DNA from: Flavobacterium ginsengisoli
Lineage (GTDB): Bacteria > Bacteroidota > Bacteroidia > Flavobacteriales > Flavobacteriaceae
Direction: 5' to 3'
DNA: 64,000 nt
Assembly (NCBI RefSeq): GCF_029625315.1
Contig: NZ_CP121110.1
Coordinates: 3,791,001 to 3,855,000 of the forward strand
Below, one piece after another: positions 17,416 to 29,156 of the stretch. Made by a program: the position numbers and the translations under genes. Numbering within the stretch: position 1 is the stretch's first letter; every line of letters starts with the position of its first letter. The notes under the pieces were generated by a model. It was not told the DNA's origin and made no database searches. It worked only from the letters and a program-made list of their open reading frames with translations.

Positions 17416-19269
17416 ATGTGTGGAATTGTTGGATATATCGGTCACCGAGATGCCTATCCTATTGTAATAAAAGGATTAAAGCGTCTTGAGTACAGAGGAT
17501 ATGATAGTGCCGGCGTTATGTTATATGACGACGAATCGGGAATTAAAGTTTGTAAAACCAAAGGAAAAGTTTCTGATCTTGAAGCTAAAGCTAATGAGGG
17601 TTTTTCAACAATTGGTAATATTGGAATTGGACATACGCGTTGGGCAACTCACGGGGTTCCAAATGACGTGAATTCTCACCCTCATCTTTCTAATTCTGGA
17701 GATTTGGCAATTATCCATAACGGAATTATTGAGAATTATGCTCCTTTGAAAGAAGAGCTTATCAAAAGAGGATATACTTTTAAGTCGGATACAGATACTG
17801 AAGTTTTAGTTAATTTAATAGAAGAGGTTCAGAAGAAAGAAAATATTAAATTAGGTAAAGCTGTCCAGGTTGCATTAAACCAAGTTGTAGGTGCGTATGC
17901 AATTGCTGTTTTTGATAGAAAAAATCCAAACGAAATTGTAGCGGCTAGATTAGGAAGTCCGTTGGCAATTGGAGTTGGAGAAGGGGAGTATTTTGTTGCT
18001 TCTGATGCTTCACCGTTTATCGAGTACACTTCTAATGCTGTTTATTTAGAAGATGGCGAAATGGCGAATATCAGGTTGCATAAGCCAATCAAAATTAGAA
18101 AAAATTCAAGATGACTCTTTAGTGGATCCTTACATTCAAGAACTTCAAATGAACTTGGAGCAGATTGAAAAAGGCGGGTATGATCATTTCATGCTTAAAG
18201 AAATCTACGAACAGCCAAGCGTAATTAAAGATACTTACAGAGGAAGACTTCATGCTAATGAAGGAATTGTTCAGATGGCCGGTGTAGAGGATAATCTAGA
18301 GAAATTTTTAAACGCAAAAAGAATTTTAATTGTTGCTTGCGGAACTTCTTGGCACGCAGGGTTAGTAGCAGAATATATCTTTGAGGAATTTACACGTATT
18401 CCTGTTGAAGTAGAATATGCTTCTGAATTTAGATACAGAAACCCAATTATAAATAAAGATGACGTAGTTATAGCGATTTCACAATCTGGGGAAACTGCAG
18501 ATACTATGGCAGACTATTAAACTGGCTAAAGAAAACGGAGCGTTTGTATTTGGAGTATGTAACGTAGTGGGTTCTTCTATTTCTAGAGAAAGTCATGCTG
18601 GTGCTTACACGCACGCAGGACCAGAAATTGGAGTAGCTTCTACAAAAGCGTTTACTACTCAAATCACAGTTCTTACTATGATTGCTTTACGTTTAGGAAA
18701 AGCAAAAGGGACATTGTCAAATACAGATTTTCATACTTACCTACAAGAATTAGAAATTATTCCTGAGAAAGTGTCTGAAGCGTTAGAAACTGATGCTAGA
18801 GCTAAAGAAATTGTCTGCTGCTTTTAAAGATGCGCCAAACTGTCTTTATTTAGGTAGAGGATACAATTTCCCTGTAGCATTAGAAGGTGCATTGAAATTA
18901 AAAGAGATCTCATATATCCATGCAGAAGGTTATCCAGCTGCCGAAATGAAACACGGTCCGATTGCTTTAATTGACGAACATATGCCGGTTATTGTTATTG
19001 CTCCTAAACAAGGACATTACGACAAGATTGTGAGTAATATTCAGGAAATTAAATCAAGAAGCGGTAAAATCATTGCGGTAGTTACAAAAGGAGATACTCA
19101 AGTACGCGAATTAGCAGATTATGTAATCGAAATTCCAGATACTTCAGATGCATTATCGCCACTGGTTACTACTATTCCTTTACAATTGCTTTCTTACTAT
19201 ATTGCTGTAATGAGAGGTTGTAATGTAGATCAGCCACGTAACTTAGCAAAATCGGTTACGGTAGAATAA
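17416..19269 (+). CDS. glmS: Glucosamine-6-phosphate synthase GlmS (three apparent +1 frameshifts)
   Basis: Glutamine-fructose-6-phosphate aminotransferase, the first step to UDP-GlcNAc for peptidoglycan. After repair it has 616 residues, the normal length. Cys2 in [10 protein letters not shown] is the glutaminase nucleophile; [12 protein letters not shown] and [11 protein letters not shown] follow, then the two SIS domains ([36 protein letters not shown]). The C-terminus ends [13 protein letters not shown]. The frame is broken three times by one extra base: an A run near 18100; GCAGAC for GCAGC at 18509-18514 (restores [13 protein letters not shown]); and GTCTGC for GCTGC at 18813-18818 (restores AKEIAAAFKDAP). 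Because the gene is normally essential and every conserved motif survives, these are very probably sequence errors. Confidence 0.93.
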
Positions 19270-19296
19270 GTTTGTTTTTCAAAATATAAATATGTT

Positions 19297-19328
19297 AAAA
19301 AAGCGAGATTTAGGTCTCGCTTTTTTTT
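19297..19328 (+). terminator. Terminator after glmS
   Basis: AAAAAAGCGAGA, loop TTTAGG, TCTCGCTTTTTTTT: a strong stem with a T run, 27 bases after the glmS stop. The rest of the 310-base gap to 19580 is AT-rich and holds only the presumed promoter of the TonB receptor gene. Confidence 0.9.
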
Positions 19329-19579
19329 ATTGCCAATAATTTTTTTACGCATATGTATTTTTATGAAATTTTCAATTTTTTGATAAAATATTATATGTAT
19401 GCATAGTAAACTGATTTTTCTTTAGGTTTTCTTTGTTTTTATTTTAATAAAATCAATTAGTGAATAGTTAAAATATAGTGCAAAACAATGATAAATATCG
19501 ATTTTATTTAACATTTTTTTATGCATATTAAAATATTTGCTTATTTTGGCTATATATACTAACAAAAAACTAACCCAAA

Positions 19580-22418
19580 ATGAGAGTCTACTTGCTAATT
19601 ATGTTGTTATTCAGCGGAGTGTCCTTTGCACAGAATACAATTACAGGTTCGGTTACCGATGGTAACAAACAATCTATCCCTGGTGCCAATGTTGTTGTTG
19701 TCGGAGAAAACAGTGGTGCTTCTACTGATTTTGACGGATCGTTTAAATTAACTACTAATGCTAAATTGCCTTTGTCTATAAAGGTTTCTGCGGTAGGATT
19801 TGAGACTAAAACGATAAGCGTAACAACGGCAAATCAAAAAGTGAATGTGATTTTAAAAGATGAAGAAACTAAACTGGATGAAATCGTTGTTGCTGCATCG
19901 AGAACACCAGAAAGAATTCTAGAGTCTCCTGTAACTATTGAAAGAATGGGTGTGCAGGAAATCAAAAAAACTGCTTCTCCTTCTTTTTATGATGGTTTAG
20001 AAAACATGAAAGAAGTGCAGATGAATACTAGTAGTATGTCATTCAAGTCAATCAATACGAGAGGATTTGCTACTGTGGCTAATACTCGTTTTATGCAGTT
20101 GGTAGATGGAATGGATAACTCGTCTCCATTATTAAACTTTGTTTTGGGGAATATGATTGGAGTTTCAGAAATTGATGTTCAAAGTGTTGAGTTGCTTCCA
20201 GGAGCATCATCTGCTTTGTATGGAGCAAATGCTTTTAATGGAATTTTATTTATGACAAGTAAAAGTCCGTTTACCAATCAGGGTGTTTCAACTTATTTTA
20301 AATATGGTGCGACTTCGCAAGAAGCAGCTGGAACAAATAGTTTTTATGATTTTGGTATCCGATTCGCTCATGCTTTTAATAAATATTTTGCAAGCAAAAG
20401 CAAACTTTACTTATATGCAAGCTACAGATTGGTATGCAACAAATTATAATGATAAAACGAGAGCAGGTATTGATAGAACAGATCCTAACTATGATGGTAT
20501 TAACGTTTATGGTGATGAGGCTTCGACAAATATTAGAGGTGTTGGTCAAAAATTGGAAACGATGGGATTGATTCCTGTTGGAGCATCTAATCTTCTTCCG
20601 AATTCAAATGTTAGTAGAACGGGTTATAACGAAATTGATTTGACAGATAATAAAGCGGCTAATAAGAAAATTGATTTCTCTTTGCACGGAAGACCTTTTG
20701 GCGATGAAAGATTGGAAATTATCTGGCAGAGTAAATTTGGAACTGGAAATGCGGTTTACCAAGGAGCAAACAGATATTATTTAAATGACTTTTTTATGCA
20801 ACAGCATAAATTAGAGTTTAGAGGAAAAAACTTCTTCGTGAGAGGGTATATGACAGGAGAGGATGGAGGTCATTCTTACGATATGGTATTTACAGGAATT
20901 AATGTAAATAGAAAATGGAAAGACGATAATACTTGGTTTGGACAATATGCGGGAGCTTATATTCAAGGAACTTTAGCAGGTATGAATCCGCAACAAGCCA
21001 ATGCTTTGGCAAGATCTACAGCAGATACAGGTCGTTTTTTACCAGGTACAGCTGAATTTAAAAATGCATTTAATCAAGTTATAAATGATCCAGATGTTTT
21101 AAGCGGATCGAGATTGGTGGATAATTCTAAAATGTATCACTCAGATGCAAACTATAATTTCAGAGATATTATAAAATTTGCTGAAATTCAAGTCGGAGGT
21201 TCTTTTAGATCTTATGAGTTAAATTCTCACGGAAGAATTTATACGGATGCTACTAGCTTGATTAATTATAATGAGTACGGAGCTTATGCACAGTTGATGA
21301 AAAAGTTTCTGGATGATAGAATGAAGTTTACAGGATCGCTTCGTTATGATAAATCTAAAAACTTTGATGGTAATTACTCTCCTCGTTTATCTCTTGTTTA
21401 TTCTGCTGGAGAAAAGAGAAACCATAATTTCAGAGGATCTTTTCAAACAGGTTTTAGAAACCCGACAACTCAAGATCAATATATCGGATTTAATATTGGT
21501 AATGCAGTATTGTTAGGTTCTGCTCCAGATAACTTAACTAGATTTAATGAAACTTTCAGTCTTAGCGCAGAAGGTCAGCTTTATGCTGGAAGTCCTACAA
21601 AGATTATGAATGGTAATGATGCTTATGGCAACTCTTACTTGGCAAGTTCTGTTACAGCATTTTCTGCAATGGCAGGAACTAATCCTGTGGCAGCGGCTGC
21701 GTTATTGAAAAAATCAAGAGCTAATTATGTGAAGCCAGAAGAAGTAAAGGCTTTTGAGGTTGGATATCGTTCTATTTTTGAAGGTACATCAATCGATATT
21801 AATGGGTATTATAATATCTACAATAATTTTATTGGTAATTTAAATGTGGTTTCTACTTTTTACGGGACAGCTCAGGATAGTCCTAATCTGCCAGTGCCTG
21901 GTAATCCTGTTACAGATGCTGGTGCACAATCTATACGTGCTCTTCAAAACGGAGAATATAGAGCATATCAATTGTATACAAATTCAGATGTAGAGATTCA
22001 TTCATTAGGATTTGGAGTTGGTCTTTCTAGAAAAATAATTAGCGATTTCGAATTAGGATTAAACTATAATTATGCTCAATTTGATTTTGATCAAGCTAAA
22101 GACCCAAGTTTTGAGGCTGGATTTAATACGCCAAAACATAGAGTTAAAGTATCTCTTGGAAATGATAAATTATTCAAAAACTTCGGATTTAATGTAAGTG
22201 GAAGATGGAACAGCGAGTACGAATGGGAATCTAACTTTGCAGATGGTACAATCAAATCTGCGACAGTAATTGATGCTCAAATAAATTATGGAATTCCAAA
22301 ATTGAAATCTGTTGTAAAATTAGGAGTCGCTAATATTGGCGGTAAAGAATATTACCAAGTTATTGGAGCTGGATTAATCGGACAGCAATATTTTGCTTCT
22401 TGGACTATTAACCCATAA
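19580..22418 (+). CDS. TonB-dependent outer-membrane receptor with carboxypeptidase-like domain (frameshift at 20393)
   Basis: An outer-membrane receptor of about 945 residues. Signal peptide MRVYLLIMLLFSGVSFAQ is followed by a carboxypeptidase-regulatory-like domain (ITGSVTDGNKQSIPGANV, residues 20-105), a plug domain (LDEIVVAASRTPERI to SSALYGANAFNGILFM) and a C-terminal beta-barrel. The ligand is unknown. There is no SusD partner beside it, which argues against a SusCD glycan system; the SGNH lipoprotein follows directly. The frame shifts at 20390-20395, where GCAAGC should be GCAGC; repair gives NKYFAAKANFTYMQATDWYA. It is a single gene despite looking like two. Confidence 0.9.
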
Positions 22419-22501
22419 TTGATTATTAACTCTAAGTCAAATTCATTATTTGTGTTTCTAGATCTATGTCGAGAAACAGATAATTATAAAAAATATAGAT
22501 T

Positions 22502-23980
22502 ATGATAAAAAATTTCAAGTGGCTTTTATTGGTTTCATTGACCTTTGTAGCCTGTAATAGTGATGATAATACCTCGGAAGTAATTGATTCAACAGATGGC
22601 TTGCCTTTAACTTCCGGTTCGGCTGATTTTGCTAAATATGTTGCTTTGGGAGATTCCTTTGCGGCTGGTTTTAGTGACAATGCTTTATTTATTAAAGGAC
22701 AGCAAGGAGCATATACTAATATTATTGCTCAGCAATTTGCTTTAATAACTAATGCAACTTTTAGTACTCCACTAACTAATGATAATATAGGGGGATTATT
22801 ATTAGGCGGTAATGTTATTAGTGGACCGCGCTTGTATTTTAATGGAAAGGCTCCTGTTCCTGTAGAAGGAGTTCCGTCAACAGAAGTTAGTACACATCTT
22901 TCAGGTACTTTTAATAATTTGGGAGTTCCTGGTGCAAGAAGTTATCACTTAGTTGCTTCGGGTTATGGTAACGTGGCTGGAGTAGCAACGGGGAAAGCTA
23001 ATCCGTATTTTGCAAGATTTGCAAGTTCTCCAACAACAACAGTTTTAGCCGATGCAATTGCACAATCACCCACTTTTTTCTCTTTATGGATTGGAGGAAA
23101 TGATGTCTTAGGATATGCTACATCAGGAGGTACAGGTAAGGATCAAACAGGTAATATGGATCCGTCGACTTATTCGGGAAGCGATATTACAGATCCAACC
23201 GTATTTAAAATGGTTTATACTAGTATAATTGATGGATTAACGGCTAAAGGGGCAAAGGGCGTAATAGCAAACTTGCCTAACATTACATCATTGCCTTATT
23301 TTACAACTGTTCCGTATAATCCTGTAGGATTAACAGCAGAGAAAGCGACTCAATTAAATGCTGGATATGCAACTTATAATGGAGGCTTGCAACAATTAAA
23401 GTCTTTAGGGCTATTGAGCGCTGATGAAGTTGCAAAAAGAACGATAAAATTTGTAGTTGGAAACAATCCCGTTGTAATTGAAGATAGTTATTTAACGAAT
23501 CTTTCCGCTTATAGGCTTCCTTCATATAGACAAGCTACAAAAGATGATTTAGTGGTTTTAACTGCTATGAACTTTATAGGTACGCTTGTAGGTGAAGATC
23601 AGACAAAGGTTAATGGGGTTTCTGTGCCTTTAGAAGACAAATGGGTGTTAACTAAAGATGAAATTGATGAAGTGGCTAAAGCAACGAAGTCTTATAATGA
23701 AACTATTGTGGAAGTGGCTACGGCTAAAAATTTAGCTATTTTAGATACGGAAACTCTAATGAAGCAAATTGCAGGTGCTGGAATTACGGCTAATGGCTTT
23801 ACAATGAAGTCTACATTTGTTACGGGAGGTACGTTTTCTTTAGACGGAGTTCATCCGTCACCAAGAGGGTATGCTCTGATTGCTAATAAATTCATCGAAG
23901 CTATCAATGCTAAGTATGGATCAAACTTAAATGGAGTAAATATTGGTAACTATCCGGTTATGTTTCCTAAAGTTTTATAA
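22502..23980 (+). CDS. SGNH/GDSL-type hydrolase lipoprotein
   Basis: A 492-residue lipoprotein (lipobox FVAC, Cys18) of the SGNH hydrolase superfamily. Block I is YVALGDSFAAGFSDN, block II glycine is NNLGVPGARSY, block III is LWIGGNDVLGY, and block V is DGVHPSPRGYALIANKF with Asp and His of the triad. It probably cleaves an ester on a lipid or acylated sugar at the outer membrane. It follows the TonB receptor by 83 bases with no terminator visible, suggesting that transport and hydrolysis are linked. The insert between blocks III and V is longer than in compact family members. Confidence 0.85.
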   Translation: MIKNFKWLLLVSLTFVACNSDDNTSEVIDSTDGLPLTSGSADFAKYVALGDSFAAGFSDNALFIKGQQGAYTNIIAQQFALITNATFSTPLTNDNIGGLLLGGNVISGPRLYFNGKAPVPVEGVPSTEVSTHLSGTFNNLGVPGARSYHLVASGYGNVAGVATGKANPYFARFASSPTTTVLADAIAQSPTFFSLWIGGNDVLGYATSGGTGKDQTGNMDPSTYSGSDITDPTVFKMVYTSIIDGLTAKGAKGVIANLPNITSLPYFTTVPYNPVGLTAEKATQLNAGYATYNGGLQQLKSLGLLSADEVAKRTIKFVVGNNPVVIEDSYLTNLSAYRLPSYRQATKDDLVVLTAMNFIGTLVGEDQTKVNGVSVPLEDKWVLTKDEIDEVAKATKSYNETIVEVATAKNLAILDTETLMKQIAGAGITANGFTMKSTFVTGGTFSLDGVHPSPRGYALIANKFIEAINAKYGSNLNGVNIGNYPVMFPKVL

Positions 23981-24007
23981 TTGTAATATTGCCATTATTT
24001 TAATATC

Positions 24008-24047
24008 AAAAAACCGCTCATTTTTACAGATGAAGCGGTTTTTTTCT
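24008..24047 (+). terminator. Terminator after the SGNH gene
   Basis: AAAAAACCGCT(CAT) ... (ATGA)AGCGGTTTTTTT forms a stem with a small bulge, followed by a T run, 28 bases after the stop codon. Confidence 0.85.
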
Positions 24048-24131
24048 TTTATTAAAAAAATGCTGTTTTTGTTATTTTTTAGCCAAGTTTTATGAATCAA
24101 ACAAAATCATGGTATTTTTTATGAAAAAAAA

Positions 24132-24161
24132 TTGATTTTATATTTTAAAAAATTATCTTTG
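24132..24161 (+). promoter_or_regulatory. Promoter of atpD
   Basis: TTG at 24132-24134 and TATCTTTG at 24154-24161, separated by 19 bases, match the Bacteroidota consensus (TTG, 19, TAnnTTTG) exactly. Transcription would start near 24168, leaving a leader of about 55 bases. Confidence 0.85.
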
Positions 24162-24219
24162 CGCTCTGAAAAAAGAGGTATTTTCGATAAACCTAAATAG
24201 CTATTTAATAAATACATAA

Positions 24220-25734
<1,515 letters not shown>

Positions 25735-25742
25735 TAATATTG

Positions 25743-25803
25743 GTTGTTAGTTGTTAGTTGTCAGTTGTTAGAAAGCAACCATCAACCATCAACCATCAAC
25801 TAT
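25743..25803. repeat. Heptamer arrays GTTGTTA x4 and CAACCAT x4 between atpD and atpC
   Basis: GTTGTTA or GTTGTCA starts at 25743, 25750, 25757 and 25764; CAACCAT or CAACTAT starts at 25776, 25783, 25790 and 25797. Both have an exact 7-base period. The arms can pair through GTTG/CAAC cores around a short loop, so the atpD-atpC transcript would carry a hairpin eight bases after the atpD stop. Confidence 0.85.
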
Positions 25804-25817
25804 TAACTAAAAAAAAT

Positions 25818-26099
25818 ATGATTTTAGAAATAGTATCACCAGAAGCGAAATTATTTTCAGGAGAGGTAACATCCGTTACTTTACCAGGAGTTAATGGAAG
25901 CTTTCAGATTTTAAATCATCACGCGCCAATTGTTTCTATTTTAGAAGAAGGGACAATTAAAATTGCAGCTCCAAGCTTCAGTTTTTCTAAAGAGGCTGCT
26001 GATAAATTTACGAGAGTGAATGACCAAACTTATACTTTAGAGATTAAGTCAGGAACAATCGAAATGAAAAACAATAAGATAATTGTATTAGTTGACTAA
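25818..26099 (+). CDS. atpC: F1F0 ATP synthase subunit epsilon
   Basis: A 93-residue epsilon subunit (delta/epsilon N-terminal beta-sandwich) that links the ATP synthase rotor to the beta subunit. It starts at the ATG at 25818 (MILEIVSPEAKLFSGEV); the longer upstream frame runs through the heptamer repeat and is not coding. GSFQILNHHAPIVS is the typical motif. The C-terminal helical domain found in many bacteria is lacking, which is usual for Bacteroidota. A strong terminator follows. Confidence 0.95.
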   Translation: MILEIVSPEAKLFSGEVTSVTLPGVNGSFQILNHHAPIVSILEEGTIKIAAPSFSFSKEAADKFTRVNDQTYTLEIKSGTIEMKNNKIIVLVD

Positions 26100-26119
26100 G
26101 ACAATTTCAAAATAAGCAG

Positions 26120-26150
26120 AAAAGCCAGACAACATTGTCTGGCTTTTTTT
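26120..26150 (+). terminator. Terminator after atpC
   Basis: AAAAGCCAGACAA, loop CAT, TGTCTGGCTTTTTTT, starting about 20 bases after the atpC stop. Confidence 0.92.
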
Positions 26151-26161
26151 ATTTTTGGCAC

Positions 26162-26691
26162 ATGGGAGAAAAAAAGAAAATGAAATTTCGATTTTTACTG
26201 GTAAACGAGCTTGGTACGAGCTATTATTAGCATCAATTTTTTTTGGAGCTTTCATATACATGATTGTTTTGTTTGTATATTTTGCTTTTATTGAAGTGTC
26301 GATTAAAATAGCCATCAGAGCTTTTGTTACATTTCTTTTATGTGGAACATATTGTTTAGTCTATGGATTCAAATTTTCGGCGACCAAAAACATGCTGATA
26401 AACTTGGAGACTAATACAGTAATTTCAAGATACATTATTGGACCATTTTCTTATGATGTGAAATTGAAAGCTACAGAGTTTGAATATATTTCTTTTTTTG
26501 AAGATAGATATGGGGAGTTTGGGACAAATCTTTGGTACGTTAAAAACAGACATTATAAAATGTACAGTTTTGAAGATAAAGAATCAGCATTTCAATTTTC
26601 TCTCAATCTTTCCAACAAACTCAATATTGATTTGCTTGACGCTACAGAGAAAGGAAATTTTAAATGGGTGGAGAAAGAGAATATACAATAG
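26162..26691 (+). CDS. Small two-helix membrane protein of unknown function
   Basis: A protein of about 176 residues that I do not recognise. Two adjacent membrane helices (LLLASIFFGAFIYMIVLFVYFAF and AFVTFLLCGTYCLVYGF, given here as residue groups around 20-42 and 55-72) are followed by a soluble domain of about 100 residues containing LETNTVISRYIIGPF and YGEFGTNLWYVKN. The likely start is the ATG at 26162 with one A missing from the run near 26168 (giving MGEKKENEISIF). The alternative is an in-frame TTG at 26155, which almost touches the atpC terminator. It appears to be transcribed separately. Confidence 0.6.
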
Positions 26692-26806
26692 TTAGTATTT
26701 GACTTTTGTATTGTTTTGTTTGAGTCTGATATTTTATATGTCAGAAAATTAACAAAAAACATGAAAAAGCCATTTTAAAAGTTGTAATATTTTACTGATT
26801 ATTAAC

Positions 26807-26814
26807 TACGTTTG
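26807..26814 (+). promoter_or_regulatory. -7 element for the small secreted protein gene
   Basis: TACGTTTG fits TAnnTTTG, 30 bases before the ATG at 26844. A TTG at 26782-26784 gives a 22-base spacer, slightly longer than ideal. Confidence 0.5.
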
Positions 26815-26843
26815 TAAGTATAATAACATTTAAAAAAAATATT

Positions 26844-27113
26844 ATGAAAAAAGTTTTTTTAGGAATACTGCTAATTGCATTAAGTTTTGGGACAATGTCT
26901 CTAACTACAAGTTCTGAGAATGTTACTAAAGCTTCAATAGAAGCTACAAATGTCGTCGTTGGTCCAACATATACTGCCCCTTGGTTGGGAATCTGTTGCG
27001 AGTCGCCACTTACTGCTGCAGAACGTGATATTGTAAAACGAGGTTATCCTGCGACTACTCAATATACTATTAATAGTACGACGAGTAATACGGTGACGTA
27101 TACAATCTTTTAA
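26844..27113 (+). CDS. Small secreted protein, unknown
   Basis: An 89-residue protein with a clear signal peptide (MKKVFLGILLIALSFGTMS), leaving about 65 mature residues. The mature part has a vicinal cysteine pair in LGICCESPLTAAERD and a Thr/Ser-rich C-terminus. I do not recognise a family. It has its own promoter-like element and a terminator at 27135, so it is an independent short transcription unit. Confidence 0.65.
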   Translation: MKKVFLGILLIALSFGTMSLTTSSENVTKASIEATNVVVGPTYTAPWLGICCESPLTAAERDIVKRGYPATTQYTINSTTSNTVTYTIF

Positions 27114-27134
27114 ACTGTTAAAAAAAATACATTT

Positions 27135-27163
27135 AAAGCTAGATTTAAAGTCTGGCTTTTTTT
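27135..27163 (+). terminator. Terminator after the small secreted protein gene
   Basis: AAAGCTAGA (27135-27143) pairs with TCTGGCTTT (27151-27159) with one G-U pair, followed by T-rich sequence. Confidence 0.8.
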
Positions 27164-27302
27164 ATTTCTGTATTTTTGAACTATCAAAATCTCTTTATAA
27201 AATATTTGATCAATTGTAAAAGCTCAGTAAGCTTTTATGTTATTGCTTCGTCTTATTTGACGGGGCATATATTACTTATGTCAAATTTTATAAAGAATAT
27301 AT

Positions 27303-27941
27303 ATGAAAAATATATCAAAAGTTGCTGTTCTTGGCGGTGGCGGAAGAACAGGGAAATATCTTGTAAACCAATTATTAGAAAACGGTTTTAGTGTAAAACT
27401 TCTATTAAGAAATCCAGACACTTTTACCTTTCAAAATTCAAAAATTGAAATCATTAAAGGCGATGCTATTAATGAAGAATCTGTAAAATTATTGCTTAGA
27501 GATTGTCAGGCTGTAATTAGCACTATTGGTCAGAGACCGGGAGAACCGATGGTAGCGAGTGAGGCAACAAAGAATGTTCTAAATGCTATGAATGATTATG
27601 AAATTCAGAGATACATTCTTCTTGCAGGATTGAATATCGATACTCGATTTGATAAAAAAAGTTCAAAAACAATCATGGCAACCGACTGGATGAAAACTAA
27701 TTTTCCTGAAATTCAGAAAGACCGTCAATTAACTTACGATCTTTTAACTAACAGTAAGGTTAATTGGACGCAGGTTCGTGTTCCGTTAATTGTTTTTTCT
27801 GATGATAGTGATAAAATCTCTGTAAGTCTTGAAGATTGTTTAGGAGATAGAATTACAGCATTGGATATTTCGAAATTTCTAGTAAAAGAAATGGTTGAAT
27901 CTAAATATAGTCATCAATCGCCTTTTATTAGCGTAATTTAA
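27303..27941 (+). CDS. NmrA-like NAD(P)-binding protein
   Basis: A 212-residue atypical short-chain dehydrogenase / NmrA-like Rossmann protein. The dinucleotide-binding loop is VAVLGGGGRTGKYLVNQLL, with Arg18 suggesting preference for NADP(H). IIKGDAINEESVKLLL and AVISTIGQRPGEP are further typical segments. The usual catalytic Tyr-x-x-x-Lys is not evident, so it may be a redox sensor or act on an unknown substrate. It is followed by a strong terminator and has no clear operon partner. Confidence 0.8.
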   Translation: MKNISKVAVLGGGGRTGKYLVNQLLENGFSVKLLLRNPDTFTFQNSKIEIIKGDAINEESVKLLLRDCQAVISTIGQRPGEPMVASEATKNVLNAMNDYEIQRYILLAGLNIDTRFDKKSSKTIMATDWMKTNFPEIQKDRQLTYDLLTNSKVNWTQVRVPLIVFSDDSDKISVSLEDCLGDRITALDISKFLVKEMVESKYSHQSPFISVI

Positions 27942-27949
27942 ATTTAGAA

Positions 27950-27985
27950 AAGCGGCGAATTTCACAGAAATTCGCCGCTTGTTTT
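27950..27985 (+). terminator. Terminator after the NmrA-like gene
   Basis: AAGCGGCGAATTTC, loop ACA, GAAATTCGCCGCTT, then GTTTTATT: a perfect 14-base stem. Confidence 0.92.
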
Positions 27986-28003
27986 ATTCTAAAATGAATT
28001 GTC

Positions 28004-28011
28004 TAACTTTG
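28004..28011 (+). promoter_or_regulatory. -7 element for the BioF-like gene
   Basis: TAACTTTG fits TAnnTTTG; TTG at 27979-27981 gives a 22-base spacer. The proposed ATG at 28017 is only six bases downstream, so the transcript would be leaderless or nearly so. Confidence 0.45.
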
Positions 28012-28016
28012 TTTTT

Positions 28017-29154
28017 ATGAAGTCTGCCAGAAAATCTTAATCGTAAATTGGAAACTTGTATACAGAACAATCTGTTTAGAAAATGGCCTGTATTTAATAA
28101 TCTGATTGATTTTTCGTCTAATGACTACATCGGATTTTCGAAGTCAGAAACTATTTTCAAGCACACTCATGCTTATTTATTAGAAAATGAGATTTTCCAA
28201 AACGGAGCGACAGGTTCAAGATTAATCTCAGGAAATCATTCTCTTTATCAAATTGCAGAAAGTTTTATAGCGGAATTTCATGAGGCAGAAGCGGCTTTAA
28301 TTTTCAATTCGGGATACAATGCCAATTTGGGATTTTTTAGCGCTGTACCGCAAGAAAATGATGTTGTTTTGTGCGATGAATTATGTCATGCCTCAATAAA
28401 AGATGGAATCGCAATGTCTCGAGCTAAATCTCATTATTATATTCACAATGATGTTGAAGATTTAGAGCGACTTATTCTTAACCATTCAAATGCTACAATT
28501 TATATTGTAACCGAAACTGTTTTTTCTATGGATGGCGATAGTCCGAATTTAGAAGAACTGGTGTATCTTTCAGAAAAATACAATTGCTATTTGATTGTTG
28601 ACGAAGCTCACGCTTTAGGCGTTTTTGGAGATAAAGGAGAAGGTCTAACTCAATATTTGCAATTGCATAATAAATTTTTTGCTCGAATTGTAACTTTTGG
28701 AAAAGGTTTAGGATATCAAGGCGCCGCAATTTTAGGAAGCGATAGTCTTAAAGAATATTTAATCAATTTTGCGAGAAGCTTTGTTTATACAACTGGATTA
28801 TCTCCTCATGCTGTAGCAACAATTCTTATAGCGTATCAACAGTTGGAAATCGAAAAAGAAACCCGTGAAAAGCTTCGTCAAAATATTGTGTTTTTTAATC
28901 AGCAGAAAAATTTATTAGGTTTAAAACCAATGTTTGTCCATAGTAAATCTCCAATACATTCTGCTATTGTTCCTGGTAATAAAAATGTAAAAGAATTGTC
29001 GGAGAATCTTCAAGATAAAGGATTCGATGTTCAATCTATTTTTTCTCCAATTGTTCCAGAAGGCCAAGAACGTATACGTTTTTGTCTTCATAGTTATAAT
29101 TCCGAGGAAGAGATTAATAAAGTTTTAGAATTGGTTAGAGATTTTGTTTTTTAA
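28017..29154 (+). CDS. BioF-like 8-amino-7-oxononanoate synthase / alpha-oxoamine synthase (frameshift at 28023)
   Basis: A PLP-dependent fold-type I enzyme of about 378 residues that condenses an amino acid with an acyl-CoA; BioF (pimeloyl-CoA plus alanine, biotin pathway) is the likeliest identity. The lysine that binds PLP is in VTFGKGLGYQGA, and DFSSNDYIGFSKS, NGATGSRLISGNH and IVDEAHALGVFG are conserved. The start is the ATG at 28017: reading GTCTGC at 28022-28027 as GCTGC restores MKLPENLNRKLETCIQNN, which continues into the main frame. Without this repair only a TTG 31 bases downstream is available. No other biotin gene is beside it; a DUF2007 gene follows after two bases. Confidence 0.85.
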
Positions 29155-29156
29155 GT

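Noticed and set aside
17416..19269. Four separate genes, or programmed frameshifting, in the glmS region
   Set aside because: The four pieces are consecutive parts of one normal-length GlmS. The breaks lack slippery heptamers with downstream structure, and two of them match the GCWGC pattern found in unrelated genes, so an error is far more likely than recoding.
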